A model generated the notes under the pieces. The model made no database searches. It was given only the letters and a program-made list of their open reading frames with translations, and had not been told where the DNA came from. A program made the translations under genes and the position numbers. From Nannocystis pusilla (GTDB lineage Bacteria; Myxococcota_A; Polyangia; Nannocystales; Nannocystaceae): DNA of 64,000 nucleotides. The DNA lies in contig NZ_JAPNKE010000002.1 in assembly GCF_026626665.1 (NCBI RefSeq), positions 8,576,001-8,640,000 of the forward strand, in the 5' to 3' direction. Of the stretch, positions 25,858-36,900 are shown in pieces (position 1 is the first letter of the stretch; every line of letters begins with the position of its first letter).

Positions 25858-27742
25858 TCACATCCGCGAGACGCGGCGGGCGAGCGCGAGGGCCACGAGG
25901 GCGTGCGCGGCCAGCCACAGGCGGTCGATCGTCGGGCCGCCGGGCAGGCCGTTCAGCAGCGTCGGCAGGACGATCGCGCCGTGGAGGAGCAGGGCGGCGT
26001 AACCGAGGTTGAGGCCGACGAGGACGCCGCGGAGCGGGCGGAAGCCGACCAGCAACAGGGTGGCGAGCACGGGCAGCAGCGCCGACAGGAAGATCGGCGA
26101 GCCGATCGCGGTGGCGCCGGCGAGGTCGGCCGCGGCGTAGGCGATCGGCGCCAGGCCGAACGCGCCGGCGGCGAGACCTGCCCCGAGGAACATGCTCGCA
26201 AAGGCAGCCACGCGCGCGTCGACCCGCGAGGCCGGCGACGCCGAGACCCGCGAGGCCGGCGAGCCCGAGCAGGCCGAGGAGGCCGCCGCGCTCGACCTGG
26301 TAGCTCTCGATCGCGGCGTCGACGGCGGCGACGGCGTCGATGATGCCGGCGCCGTACTCCTTGTCCCACTCGATGTTGTTCGGGTGCTTCGCGGTCTTCT
26401 TCAAGATCCGCTCGACCTCGGGCGGGTTGTTGACGCCGCGCGAGACGACCAGCGCGGCGACGCCGGCGGCGTGCGGCGAGGCCATCGAGGTGCCCTGCAG
26501 CCACATGTAATCGTTCTTCATCGGATCTTGCAGGAGGATGGTGTTCTGCAGGACGCCGTCGGGGTAGCCGTCGCCGTTCTTGTCGACGCGGGTGTCGCCG
26601 CCGGGCGCGGAGACGTCGAGGTCCTTGCCCCAATTCGAGTACCAGGTGCGCACGCCCATCGCGTCGACGGCTGCGACGGCGACCGAGCCGTTGTTGGAGG
26701 CCGGCCAGCCGACGCGGCCGCGGCTCTCGTTGCCGGCGGCGCACACGACGGTGACGCCCTTGCTGTTGGCGTAGTCGATCGCCTTGGCGAGCACGCTCGA
26801 CGGCATCGGCCCGCCGAGGCTCATGTTGACGACCTGGGCGCCGTTGTCGGCGGCGTAGCGGATGGCGTTGGCGATCCACGGGATCTGCCCGCGGCCGTCG
26901 CCCGACAGCACCTTGAGCGGCATGATCGTGCTCTTGAAGGCGACGCCGGTGACGCCGAGCGCGTTGTGGGTGGTCTGGGCGATGGTGCCGGCGACGTGGG
27001 TGCCGTGGAGGTGATCGTCGAGGCCGTCGGGGAGCGAGTTGGGGACGAAGCTGACGCCCTGGGTGAAGGCGGTGCCGGCCAGGTCGGGGGCCTGCTTGGC
27101 GACGCCGGGCAGGTCCTTCCAGGCGACGCCGGTGTCGATGACGGCGACGATGACGCCCTCGCCCTTGGTGACGCCCCACGCCTCGGGGGTGTGGATCATC
27201 TGCATGTGCCACTGGCGGGCGTACATCGGGTCGTCGGGCTCGAAGCGGGGCCGGCGCTCCTTGGTCGGCTCGATCTCGTCGGCGGACTCGGCGGGCTCGC
27301 TGACAGGCCCGGAGGGCCGTGAAGTGGCAACGTCGCCGACGAGCGAGTAGACGAGCTCGGGCTCGACGACCTCGACCAGCGGGTTGCTCGCCAGAGTGGT
27401 CTGCAGCGCGGCCAGCTCGTCGGGCTCGCCGACGACGCGGAAGAGGTGCTCGCCCTCGCTGTAGAAGCCGGCCGGCTCCCAGGCGAGGCCGAGGTCGTCG
27501 AGCAGCGCGCGCAGCTCGGCCTCGCTGCCGCCCTCGCCGTCCTCGGGTTCGACGAGGTCGAGGAGCAGGGCGCCGGTGCCCTCGGCGAGGTCGAGGTCGG
27601 CGACGGAGACGGGCGTGATGTCCGCGGCCCGCACGCCGTCGTCGGTGGAGCGGTGCTCGATGGCCAGCCAGACGCTGGCGGCGGCGAGGCCTGAGGCTGA
27701 AAGGAGGGTGCGGTGACGCGAGAGGGCCGAGACGAGACGCAT
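25858..27742 (-). CDS. S8 subtilisin-like serine protease with C-terminal membrane region, one-base frameshift
   Basis: About 627 residues reconstructed. An N-terminal anchor or signal (LLSASGLAAASVWLAI) is followed by a propeptide-like region (LFRVVGEPDELAALQTTLAS) and a full subtilase domain: Asp in VIVAVIDTGVAWKDL, His in LHGTHVAGTIAQT, Asn in VCAAGNESRG and Ser in LQGTSMASPHAAGVAALV. After a Leu/Gly-rich segment (LLGLLGLAGLAGLGVAGLAG), the frame breaks at the CCC run 26223-26225; removing one base leads into a 120-residue part with four predicted membrane helices (VAAFASMFLGAGLAAGAFGL ...). The membrane part could alternatively be a separate gene from 26211. The start ATG 27742 has an AGGAG site; TATACT (27794-27789) may be its -10 box. 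Confidence 0.85.
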
Positions 27743-27835
27743 GGGTGCTCCTGGGAGGGGCCTGAGGCCGGCGGTCAGTTCGTCCGTCAGTATAAAAGGG
27801 CGGCATGGCCCATGCACGGCGCGCTGCGCGTGCGC

Positions 27836-27864
27836 TTTTCGCCCGGCGCGAGTTCGGGTATCCT
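27836..27864 (+). promoter_or_regulatory. Promoter of tRNA-Arg
   Basis: TTTTCG (27836-27841) and TATCCT (27859-27864) with a 17-base spacer, 9 bases before the tRNA. The same TATCCTGG-type -10 box precedes the intron/receptor (13052-13057), so this seems a normal housekeeping form here. Confidence 0.55.
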
Positions 27865-27873
27865 GGGCCGGCT

Positions 27874-27950
27874 GCGTTCGTAGCTCAGCTGGATAGAGCA
27901 TCGGGCTTCGAACCCGAGGGCCGCAGGTTCGAATCCTGCCGAGCGCACCA
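27874..27950 (+). tRNA. tRNA-Arg (anticodon UCG)
   Basis: 77-nt cloverleaf with encoded CCA. Acceptor GCGTTCG/CGAGCGC (one G-U), D arm GCTC...GAGC, anticodon stem TCGGG/CCCGA with loop CTTCGAA (anticodon TCG), T arm GCAGG-TTCGAAT-CCTGC. Reads CGA codons. Confidence 0.95.
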
Positions 27951-28462
27951 CCTGCGGGGCCACCTGGCCTCGCAACCCTCCGGGTCGTCCGAGTGACGGC
28001 CGCTTGAAGAAAGATCGGCGCCTCCGCGAGTCCGCGGATCACGCGCCGGTCTTCGAGCGACGCGATGCAGGGAGCGGTCGGCAGCTCACTCGGCTCCGCA
28101 GTGCCGACGGGCCGCGGTCGAGCTCGGTCGACGGCCGGGGCGCGCTTGGCGGTCGCATCCTCGCGGCGAAGGGCGTGCCGAGGGACGGGGCGGCGGCAAG
28201 GGGCGCGGCGCCTGGCTTGAGGGACAGGTCCGGACCGCGGAGGCGGCGGGAGGCGCCGGCGCGCTCGTGAGGCCTGGCCTGAGGGACAGGCACGACTCCG
28301 GCGCGAGGGCCTGTGGGCGTCGGACGACGCGGAGGTCCGGCTCCGTTCGAGCGCGCTGGTCTCGGTCGCTGCGCCTGGCCGAAGGGGCATGCCCTGAAGG
28401 ACATGGTCTCACGGGCAGCCTGGACTGCCCCGAGGAGACATGTCCTGCAGGACAGGAGCGAG
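27951..28462. other. Intergenic stretch with several hairpin repeats, no gene
   Basis: No protein-like frame. Hairpin elements occur at about 28212-28230 (CCTGGCTTGAGGGACAGG), 28273-28290 (CCTGGCCTGAGGGACAGG) and in a dense cluster at 28374-28457 directly downstream of the FG-GAP gene's stop codon. The first two are nearly identical and illustrate the GGACAGG form of the family. Confidence 0.6.
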
Positions 28463-30217
28463 TCAGCGGCGGCGACGCGGCCGCAGGAGGGCGAGCAGGC
28501 CGAGGGCGAGCAGGCCGGCGGAATTGGCAGGCTGCTGGCGGCAGCCGCAGCCGCCGTCGTCGTCGACGCCGCTGGTGTCGCCGGTGCTGGCGGTGTCGTC
28601 GCTGGAGGTCGCGTCGGCGGTGGTGCCGGGCTCGCCGGTGGTGGTGCCGGGGCCGGGGCCGGTGGTCGGGTCGCCGCCGGTCGTGGGCGCGTCGCTCGTG
28701 CTGGTGGTGGGGTCCGGGCCGTCGCTGGTGCTGGTGGTGCCGTCGGTGTCGGTCTCGCCCGGGTCCTCGCCGAACATCACGCAGGTCTCGTTGCCGGCGG
28801 CATCGACGGCGCACAGCTGGCCGAACGCCTCGCTCGGGGTGCCGCGCCACAGCGCCTCGCCGTACCACTGCATGGGCACCTCGGTGCCGCCGGCGACCAG
28901 CACGACCGACTGGAAGTCGTGCGGCATGACGGGGGTCTTGTTGTCGTGGATCCGCGCGACCACGTCGCCGTCGACCAGGGTGACGAGGGAGATCTTCGGG
29001 GCCGCGGTGTCCTCCGCGACGTCGACGCCGAGGAACACGCGGTCGGCGCTCTGCGGCGCCTCGCCCTCGGAGAGGACGACGTCGATCTTCTTGTCGCCGT
29101 CGAGGTCGGCGACCGCGATGCCGAGGGTGCCCATCGAGTTGGCGGGCATGAAGGCGTCGGCGATCTCGAGGTGGCCGTCGCCGCTGTTGAGCATCAGGCG
29201 ATCGTCGCTGCCGAACAGGCCGGCGATCACGAAGTCGGCGTCGCCGTCGCTCTCGTAGTCGAGGAAGGCGACCATGTTGTCGTCGCCGGCCGGGTTGTCG
29301 CTGTCGGGCCAGAGGTCGGCGGTGGCGTCGACGAAGCCGCCGGCGCCGTCGTTGACGAAGATGTGCTCGCGCGACTGCGGGCCGTCGTTGATCGTGATGA
29401 GGTCGAGGTAGCCGTCGCCGGTCAGGTCGATCGCCTCGAACTCGTAGTTGTTGCCGTACTGGGGCAGCTTGTCCGAGGCGTCGGTGAACACGCCGGTGCC
29501 GTCGTTGACGAACATGTACGAGCCCGTGCACGACTTGCACGAGACGAGGACGTCGAGGTCGAGGTCGTTGTCGACGTCGGCGAACTCGAGCTCCCACGAC
29601 CACGCCACCAGGGCGTCGGGCATGTTGGTGTCGGTGACGTCGGTGAAGACGCCGCCGTCGTTGAGCCACAGGCGCGTGACGCCCGAGCTCTGGTTGGCGG
29701 CGCCGGGGCCCCAGTCGGCGAGCACGGCGTCGAGGTCGCCGTCGCCGTCGACGTCGCCGAGCTCGACGTCGCCGAAGCTGCGCGGGACCTGCGGGAGGTT
29801 GTCGCTCGTCTCGGTGAAGCCGCCCTGGCCGTCGCCGAGGTAGAGCCGGCTCGGGGTCTCGAAGGTGTTGGCGACGATGATGTCGACGTTGCCGTCGCCG
29901 TCGAGGTCGCGCACCTTGATCGCGCGCGTGAAGTCAGGCTCGCCGCCGAACACGTCCTCGCTGACGTCGAGGAACGGCATGCCGGGGCCCTGGTTGAGGA
30001 AGGCCCGGTTCAGCTCCGGGTCCTCGGGCGAGGCGTAGCCGGCCCCGTTGGCGAACAGGATGTCGACCCGCCCGTCACCGTCGATGTCGGCGAGCTCGAC
30101 CTTGTTCGACCACTCCGCGGTGGTCCCGATCGTCATCGCCGTCGCGTCCTCCCACGGGGCGGCCCGCGCGGGCGCGGCGACGAGGACGACGCCGGTGACG
30201 GTCAGGAGTTCGAACAT
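28463..30217 (-). CDS. FG-GAP/VCBS repeat protein with MYXO-CTERM-like anchor
   Basis: 584 residues. Signal peptide (MFELLTVTGVVLVAAPARA) then about seven FG-GAP/VCBS beta-propeller blades with Ca-binding-like DxDGDGxxD motifs (DIDGDGRVDILFAN, DLDGDGNVDIIVAN, DVDGDGDLDAVLAD, DLDGDKKIDVVLSE). A Thr/Ser/Pro/Gly-rich linker (about 500-555) leads to DDDGGCGCRQQ, a hydrophobic stretch (AGLLALGLLALL) and a terminal RPRRRR. The Cys pair, helix and Arg cluster match the MYXO-CTERM sorting signal, which anchors surface proteins in myxobacteria. The start is ATG 30217. The gene follows the FHA gene by 32 bases, possibly one transcript. Confidence 0.88.
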   Translation of the reverse strand: MFELLTVTGVVLVAAPARAAPWEDATAMTIGTTAEWSNKVELADIDGDGRVDILFANGAGYASPEDPELNRAFLNQGPGMPFLDVSEDVFGGEPDFTRAIKVRDLDGDGNVDIIVANTFETPSRLYLGDGQGGFTETSDNLPQVPRSFGDVELGDVDGDGDLDAVLADWGPGAANQSSGVTRLWLNDGGVFTDVTDTNMPDALVAWSWELEFADVDNDLDLDVLVSCKSCTGSYMFVNDGTGVFTDASDKLPQYGNNYEFEAIDLTGDGYLDLITINDGPQSREHIFVNDGAGGFVDATADLWPDSDNPAGDDNMVAFLDYESDGDADFVIAGLFGSDDRLMLNSGDGHLEIADAFMPANSMGTLGIAVADLDGDKKIDVVLSEGEAPQSADRVFLGVDVAEDTAAPKISLVTLVDGDVVARIHDNKTPVMPHDFQSVVLVAGGTEVPMQWYGEALWRGTPSEAFGQLCAVDAAGNETCVMFGEDPGETDTDGTTSTSDGPDPTTSTSDAPTTGGDPTTGPGPGTTTGEPGTTADATSSDDTASTGDTSGVDDDGGCGCRQQPANSAGLLALGLLALLRPRRRR

Positions 30218-30249
30218 GTTCTTCAGGACATGTCCCGAAGAACCACCGC

Positions 30250-31367
30250 TCACTCGAGCACGATCCCGCGTTCGGCGCATACCGAGACCATCTGCTTCTG
30301 TCGGTTCGGATCGGTCAGCTTCTTGAAGGCGGACTTGGCCTTGGCCTGGTCGCCCATCTTGCACGCGGAGGCGCCCATCAGCGCCAGCGCGTTCGAGGTC
30401 TTGTCGATCTCGTAGCTCTTCTTGGCCAGGTCGTAGGCCTGGGTGGCGTTGCCGGCGAGGTTGGCCTTGCGCGCGTCCTCGAGGAGTTGCACCGGATCGC
30501 CCTTGGGCACCGGCGGCTTCTCGGCCTTGGTCGGCGGCGGCGGCTTGACGACCTTCTCGCCCTTGGGCACCGCGGGCTTGTCGGTCTTGGTCGGCGGCGG
30601 CTCCTCGACCGGCGGATCGCTCGGCTCGGCGGAGGTGACTCCGGGGACGGGATCGTTGGGCAGCGGCGGCTGCTCGGGCGGCGGCTGCTGCTCGGGCGCC
30701 TTGGCCTCGACCTTCGGATCGGGCGCCGGCGGCTCTTCCACCTTGGCCGGCGGGTCGACCTTCGGACCCTTCGGCGTCTCGGTGCCGGCACCACCACCAC
30801 CACCGCCGGCGAACTGATAGGCGACGAAGCCTCCGCCGATCAGGAACACCGCGAGCAACGCGAACAACAAGCCGCGACCCTTGCCCTCAGCGGGCTGGTC
30901 CGTGTGCCGCTCGTCGTCGCGATCGCGCGACGTGTCGGGCAGCGGCGGCGGCGGAGCGATCATCGCCGTGGCCTCGGTGGCCGGGATCCGCGGCAGATCC
31001 ATGCTGGGGGCGGCGCGCATCGGGTCGGTCCCCGGCACGCCACCCTGACGCTCGATGTTGAGGGTGGTCTGCTCGGCGTTGTTGGTGATGGCGAGGTGGT
31101 AATCGCCGATCTGCACCACGTCGCCCTCGTTGAGGTTGACCGTGCCCTCGATGAGGACTCCGTTCACCCGGACCCCGTTGTAACTGTCGAGGTCCTCGAT
31201 CACCCACCCGTCCGAACCTGGGGTGAGCCGCGCGTGCTGTCGGGAGACGTTCTGCTCGGTGAGCTGGATGGTGTTCCCGGCTCCCGTCCGATCGTGATCT
31301 CCTCTTCGCCGAGCGGCACGATCGTGGTCGCGCCCTCTTCGTCCTCGATGATCAGTCGCAGGGCCAT
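30250..31367 (-). CDS. FHA-domain membrane protein, one-base frameshift
   Basis: About 372 residues reconstructed. An N-terminal FHA domain recognises phosphothreonine: MALRLIIEDEEGATTIVPLG ... ITIGREPG-NTIQLTEQNVS-RQHARL ... VIEDLDSYNGVRVNG, with the GR, SRxH and NGxxVNG motifs. One base must be added at the CCC run 31276-31278 to keep the domain intact. A membrane helix (GLLFALLAVFLIGGGFVAYQF, about 195-215) is followed by a long Pro/Lys/Glu linker and a C-terminal TPR-like helical domain (LLEDARKANLAGNATQAYDL). This suggests a phospho-sensing cytoplasmic domain with a periplasmic or outer part. Myxobacteria use many FHA proteins with Ser/Thr kinases. Confidence 0.8.
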
Positions 31368-31495
31368 CCGTGTGAGCTTCAGGGTAGGAAGTTCAGCGAA
31401 TTACTGTCAAGCGAGCCCGCGGCGCCGCGGCTCCGCATCCGCACGTTCGGAGCCAGCCAACCCAGCCGTTGCTGCCGGTTCGGCAATAACAACGT

Positions 31496-32398
31496 TCACT
31501 CCCGCACTTTGTCGAGGCCGCGGCGTGCGAGGATCTCGCGCAGCGAAAAGACGCCGATCCCGTCCCGGTAGAGCCGCGGAAGCTCGGTCCGCAGGGCTTC
31601 GACGACCTCCTGCGAGGGATGGGCAATGACGACGGTCGGGGCCTCGCGGGCGAGGGCGGCGGCCTGGTGAAGCTGGGCCAAAATCGCCTCGGGCCGCGGA
31701 TCGTGGTCCAAAAACACGTCGCGCCCGAGCGCCGGGACCCCCGCGGCGCCCGCGGCCGCGAGGCCCTGGCTGTGCGCGGTCGTCCGTGAGTCGAGGAAGA
31801 ACAGACCGCGCGCCCGCAGCTCGGGCATCAGCGCGTCCATGGCGGCCCGGTCGGCGGTGAGCCGCGAGCCCATGTGATTGTTGACGCCGACCGCGACGGG
31901 GACGCGGTCCAGCGCCGCCCGCAGCGCCGCCCGCAGCTCTTCGGCCGAGGCGCCGACGCGGAGGAATTGCTCCCGCGCCTCGGGACCGGCGGTCATCTTG
32001 CCGGCGTCGAGCGGCTCGCTCGGAAGGTGGAGGAGGATCTCCCGCGGCCGGCGACGGTCGCCCCGCAGCCGGAGCTGGGCGCCCGCGGCGAAGACCCCGC
32101 CCGGGACGACGCTGAAGGTCAACGGGAAGCGCAGCGCGAGCAGCTGGTCGAAGTAGTGCAGCTCGCGGCCGATGTCGTCGATGACGATCGCAAGGTGACC
32201 GCGCGCCTCGTCCCAGGGGATCTGCAAGTCACCGCGCGAGTCCTGCCAGCGACGCGTGCGCGCGACGGTCTCGTCGAGCTGGCGCTGGAAGATCGCCTCG
32301 TCCTCCGCGGCCGCGAGCGGGGCGAGCGGCGGGGCGGGCGCGAGCCAGAACAACGCCGCAGCGAGCACCCACCACGCGACCAACAAGCGCGCGCCCAC
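31496..32398 (-). CDS. Divergent polysaccharide deacetylase family protein
   Basis: 300 residues, DUF610/YibQ type. N-terminal anchor or signal (LLVAWWVLAAALFWLAPAPP), then the deacetylase-like barrel with HLAIVIDDIGRELHYFDQLL, LTFSVVPGG, EILLHLPSEPLDAGK, GVNNHMGSRLT and VVIAHPSQ. These blocks match the family, in which metal ligands are partly altered. It lies 50 bases after the CtpA-like gene; this ctpA-deacetylase order is widely conserved, often with envC, and linked to cell-wall maintenance. The start is GTG 32398. Confidence 0.88.
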   Translation of the reverse strand: MGARLLVAWWVLAAALFWLAPAPPLAPLAAAEDEAIFQRQLDETVARTRRWQDSRGDLQIPWDEARGHLAIVIDDIGRELHYFDQLLALRFPLTFSVVPGGVFAAGAQLRLRGDRRRPREILLHLPSEPLDAGKMTAGPEAREQFLRVGASAEELRAALRAALDRVPVAVGVNNHMGSRLTADRAAMDALMPELRARGLFFLDSRTTAHSQGLAAAGAAGVPALGRDVFLDHDPRPEAILAQLHQAAALAREAPTVVIAHPSQEVVEALRTELPRLYRDGIGVFSLREILARRGLDKVRE

Positions 32399-32448
32399 GG
32401 CGGCATCGCAGCGGGCCGGAGCAGCGGAGCGCCGGGCGAGTCCAGGCG

Positions 32449-33837
32449 CTACCTCCGCCGACCGCCGCGCGCGGGCACCCGCACGAGGCCGCGCAGGTGC
32501 TGCACCGCGACGCGCAACTGGGCGTCCTCGCCGGCGGCGCGCACGGCCTCGCTGTCGTCGGTCAGCGGGACGGCGGGGTAGCCGAATTCCTCGGGCTTGA
32601 GGTGCCGCGGCTGGGCGCGCTCGGGCTCGAGCTCGGGCTGGCTGTCCTTGTAGGGGCGGAAGTCGGCGCCGACGACGACGTCGGGCTGGATGCCGCTGGC
32701 CTGGATGAGGCGATCGTTGGGGGTGTAGTAGAGGGCGATCGTCAGCTTGAGCAGGGAGCCGTCGCCGAGTTCGAAGGGGGCCTGGACGGAGCCCTTGCCG
32801 TAGGTGCGCTCGCCGACGATGAGGGCGCGCCGGTGATCTTGCAGCGCACCGGCGACGATCTCGGAGGCGGAGGCGGACGACTTGTTGACGAGCACGACCA
32901 GCGGGAGCTTGGACCAGGCCTGACCGGGAGTGGCGCGGGCCTCGTCGAGGAGCTCGCCGCGGCGGCCGCGGGTGCGGACGATCGAGCCCTCGTTGACGAA
33001 GAGATCGACGATGTGGATGGCCTGGTCGAGCAGGCCGCCGCCGTTGTCGCGCAGGTCGAAGACGACGCCGGCGAGGCCGTCGCGCGACTGGTCGCGCAAG
33101 GTGGCGAGCGCGGCCGCCAGCTCGCGCCCGCTGGTCTCGGAGAAGTCGCGCAGGCGCACGTAGCCGAGGCCCTCGCCGAGGGCCTTGCTGGTGACGGCGG
33201 GGCTGTCGATGTACTCGCGGGTGACGACGACGTTGCGCACGCTCGGCTTGCCGGGCTTGCCGTCGACCTTGGGCGCGGGCCGCTCGAGGGTGAAGGTGAC
33301 CTTCGTGCCAGGCGCGCCGCGCATGGCCATGATGGCGCGCCGCAGGTCGAAGAAGTGGCTGATCGGCTTGCCCTCGATCGAGGGGATGAGGTCGCCGACG
33401 ACGACGCCGGCGCGCTCGGCCGGACCCTTGGCGACGACCTCGCGGACCTCGAGGACGTAGCGCGCCTGCGGCTCGGTCTCCTGGCGCAGGATGACGACCA
33501 TGCCGACGCCGCCGAAGCTGCCCTCGATGTCCTCGCGCAAGAGCCTCGCCTCGCGCGGCGGGAGGAACTCGCTGTGCGGGTCGAGCTCGGCGACGAGGCC
33601 GGCGATGGCGCCGTAGATCAACTTCTCGCTGTCGACCGGGCGGACGTAGTGGTTCTCGAGGATGGTCAGCGCCCGCGCGAACATGTCGAGCTTGCGGTAG
33701 CGCGAGTAGTCGGCCGGCGCCGACTGGGCGACCTGCGTGCCGGGCTGGGCGATGGCCGATTGGACATATCCCGAGAGACCTGCCCCGAAGAGCATGCCCA
33801 TCCCGACGAGCGCGACGGCGCGGAGCTTGGCTGTCAT
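32449..33837 (-). CDS. S41 family C-terminal processing peptidase (CtpA-like)
   Basis: 462 residues. Signal/anchor (LRAVALVGMGMLFGAGLSGY), helical N-terminal part, PDZ domain (GSFGGVGMVVILRQE ... AERAGVVVGDLIPSIEGKPI), then the catalytic domain: GVVFDLRDNGGGLLDQAIHI, nucleophile in VNKSSASASEIVAGALQDHR and Lys in VGERTYGKGSVQAPFEL. It trims C-terminal tails in the periplasm. It is the first gene of a two-gene set with the polysaccharide deacetylase-like gene. The frame is complete, unlike its relative at 18374. Confidence 0.93.
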   Translation of the reverse strand: MTAKLRAVALVGMGMLFGAGLSGYVQSAIAQPGTQVAQSAPADYSRYRKLDMFARALTILENHYVRPVDSEKLIYGAIAGLVAELDPHSEFLPPREARLLREDIEGSFGGVGMVVILRQETEPQARYVLEVREVVAKGPAERAGVVVGDLIPSIEGKPISHFFDLRRAIMAMRGAPGTKVTFTLERPAPKVDGKPGKPSVRNVVVTREYIDSPAVTSKALGEGLGYVRLRDFSETSGRELAAALATLRDQSRDGLAGVVFDLRDNGGGLLDQAIHIVDLFVNEGSIVRTRGRRGELLDEARATPGQAWSKLPLVVLVNKSSASASEIVAGALQDHRRALIVGERTYGKGSVQAPFELGDGSLLKLTIALYYTPNDRLIQASGIQPDVVVGADFRPYKDSQPELEPERAQPRHLKPEEFGYPAVPLTDDSEAVRAAGEDAQLRVAVQHLRGLVRVPARGGRRR

Positions 33838-33970
33838 GGTGCGTCCCTACGCGGCGACCTGGCCGTCGTCATCGGCCAAGAGTACCGCCCAGGGCCCTGC
33901 GGGCAACAGTGGTGCAGCGACGCGATGCGCGGATCCCGCTGGAGAGCAAGATCCGCGCACGGCGGACGGT

Positions 33971-36900
33971 TCACGAGCAGCCGCTGGTGGCGCCGCAGCT
34001 GACGCACTTCAGGCACGAGCCGTTGCGGACCATGGTGAAGCTGCCGCACGAGCCGCAGGCGTCGCCTTCGTAGCCGGACATGCGGGCGACGCGGACCTGC
34101 TCGCTGACGCTGGCGGCGGCGGCGGCCGGGCGCGGCTTGGCGGCGGCGCGGGCGGGTTCGGCGGGGGCGGTGCGGTCCTCGACCTCGATCGCGTGGCGCT
34201 TCTGGCCGGGGACGGGGCCGCGCGGGAGGTTGGCGCTGAGCTTGAGCGGGCCGGGGGTGACGATGCGCTCCGAGACGACCTCTTCGTCCTGGAACTCGAC
34301 GCCCTCGTTCTGGCTCTGGTCACCGAGCGCGTCGGGCTCGAGGTCCTCGGGGTTGACGTGGGCCAGCTCGTTGCGGTCGAGGTAAGTGACGGCGAGCTCG
34401 CGGAAGATGTAGTCGATGATCGAGGTCGACATCTTGATCCGCGAGTTGCCGACCACCGGGCCGGCGGGCTCGAAGCGGCTGAACACGAAGGCGTCGACGT
34501 ACTCCTCGAGCGGGACGCCGTACTGCAGGCCGAGGCTGATGGCGATGGCGAAGCAGTTCATCAGGCTGCGGAAGGCGGCGCCCTCCTTGTGCATGCCGAT
34601 GAAGATCTCGCCGAGCGAGCCATCCTGGTACTCGCCGGTGTGGATGTAGACCTTGTGGCCGCCGATGGTCGCCTTCTGCGTGTAACCGCCGCGGCGGTCC
34701 GGCATGCGCCGGCGCTTGGCGAGGTAGCGGTGGACGATCTTCTCGGTGACCTTCTCGATCACCTGCGGCTGCGTGGTCGCCAGCGCGTCGCCCATGTCGT
34801 CCTCGGCCTCGACCGCGAGCGCGGAGGAGAGCGGCTGGCTCAGCTTGCTGCCGTCGCGGTAGAGGGCGTTGGCCTTGAGCGCGTACTTCCACGAGGCGAC
34901 GTAGACGCTCTCGACCTCGCGCACGCTGGCGTCGCTCGGCATGTTGATGGTCTTGCTGATCGCGCCGGAGAGGAACGGCTGGGCGGCGGCCATCATGCGG
35001 ACGTGCGCCATCGGGGCGATGTAGCGGGTGCCGTAGCGGCCGCACTTGTTGGCGCAGTCGAACACCGGCAGGTGCTGGGCGCGCAGGTGCGGGGCGCCCT
35101 CGACGGTCATGGTGCCGCACACGAAGTCGTTGGCGCGCTGGATGTCCTCGGCCGAGAAGCCCAGGCCCTCGAGGATGTTGAAGGTCGGGTCGTTGAGCTG
35201 GGCGTCGCTGAACTTGAGGACGTCGCGGCAGAAGTCGTCGCCGAGGACGTAGCGGTTGAAGACGAAGCCGATCTCGAAGGCGCCGGCCAGCTCCGACTCG
35301 ATGCGCGCGAGGACCTCGTCGGTGAAGCCCTTGCGCTTGAGGTCGGTGTGGGAGATCCGCGGGCTGCCGACGAGGGTGCCGGCGCCCTTGCAGTAGCGGA
35401 CGATGTCGGCGATCTGCGTCTCGGTGTAGCCGAGCGTGGCGAGCGCGGCGGGCACCGACTGGTTGATGATCTTGAAGTAGCCGCCGCCGGCGAGCTTCTT
35501 GAACTTCACCAGGGCGAAGTCGGGCTCGATGCCGGTGGTGTCGCAGTCCATCAAGAGGCCGATGGTGCCGGTCGGGGCGATGACGGTGACCTGAGCGTTG
35601 CGGTAGCCGTGCTGCTCGCCGAGGCGGAGGGCGGCGTCCCACTCGGCCTGGGCGGCCTTGAGCAGGTAGCTCGGGCACACGTGCTGGGCGATGCCCATCG
35701 GCGCGATCGACAGACCCTCGTACTCGGCGCGGGCGGCGTTGTAGGCGGCGCGGCGGTGGTTGCGGATGACCCGCAGCATCGGCTCGCGGTTGGCGGCGTA
35801 GCCGGGGAAGGGGCCGTGCTCGCGCGCCAGCTCGGCGCTGGTGCTGTAGCAGGCCGCGGTCATCAGGGCCGTGACGCCGCCGCAGATCGCCACCGCGAGC
35901 TCGCTGTCGTAGGCGATGCCGCGCAGCATGAAGTAGGTGCCGAGGTTGGCGTAGCCGAGGCCGAGGGTGCGGTACTTGTAGCTGCGGACCGCGATCGCCT
36001 CGCTCGGGAACTGGGCCATGAGCACCGAGATCTCGAGCACCATCGTCCACAGCTTGCAGGCGTGGCGCACGGCGTCGACGTCGAGGTCGAGGTCACTGGC
36101 GCCGCTGGTGCGGGTGAGGAACTTGGCCAGGTTCAGCGACGCCAGGTTGCAGGCCGTGTCGTCGAGGAACATGTACTCGGAGCACGGGTTCGACCCGTTG
36201 ATCCGGCCGTCGTTCGGGCAGGTGTGCCACTCGTTGATGGTGGTGTCGAACTGCAGGCCGGGGTCGGCGCAGGCCCAGGCGGAGAAGGTGATCTTGTCCC
36301 ACAGCTCGCGCGCCCGCACGGTGCGGTGGACCTTGCGGTCGCTGCGGCGGATGAGGTCCCAGGTGCCGTCCTCTTCGACGGCGCGCAGGAACTCGTCGGT
36401 GACGCGCACCGAGTTGTTCGAGTTCTGGCCGGAGACGGTGGCGTAGGCCTCGCTGTCCCAGTTGGTGTCGTACTCGGTGAACTCGATCTCGCGCGCGCCC
36501 TGCCTGGCGAGGGCGATCGCCCGCTGCACGTAGCTCTCGGGGATCTCGGCGGCGCGGGCGTTGTGGATCGCCTTGCGCAGGCCCTTGTTCTTGCGCGGGT
36601 CGAAGCGGTCGTCGCCGGTGAGGGCGACGTCGTGACATGCCCCGAGGACCAGGTTGAGGTGGCGGCTGCACAGGCGGCTGCCGGCGACCAACGCGGCGAC
36701 CTTCTGCTCCTCGATGACCTTCCAGTCGATGAACTTCTCGACGTCGGGGTGGTCGACGTCGACGATGACCATCTTGGCGGCGCGACGGGTGGTGCCGCCG
36801 CTCTTGATCGCGCCGGCGGCCCGGTCGCCGATCTTCAGGAAGCTCATCAGGCCGCTGCTGCGACCGCCGCCCGACAGCGGCTCGCCCTCGCCGCGGAGCG

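Noticed and set aside
25858..26211. Independent membrane-protein gene after the subtilisin-like protease
   Set aside because: Not excluded, but there is no ribosome site before 26211 and one removed base joins it smoothly to the protease; treated as its C-terminal region.
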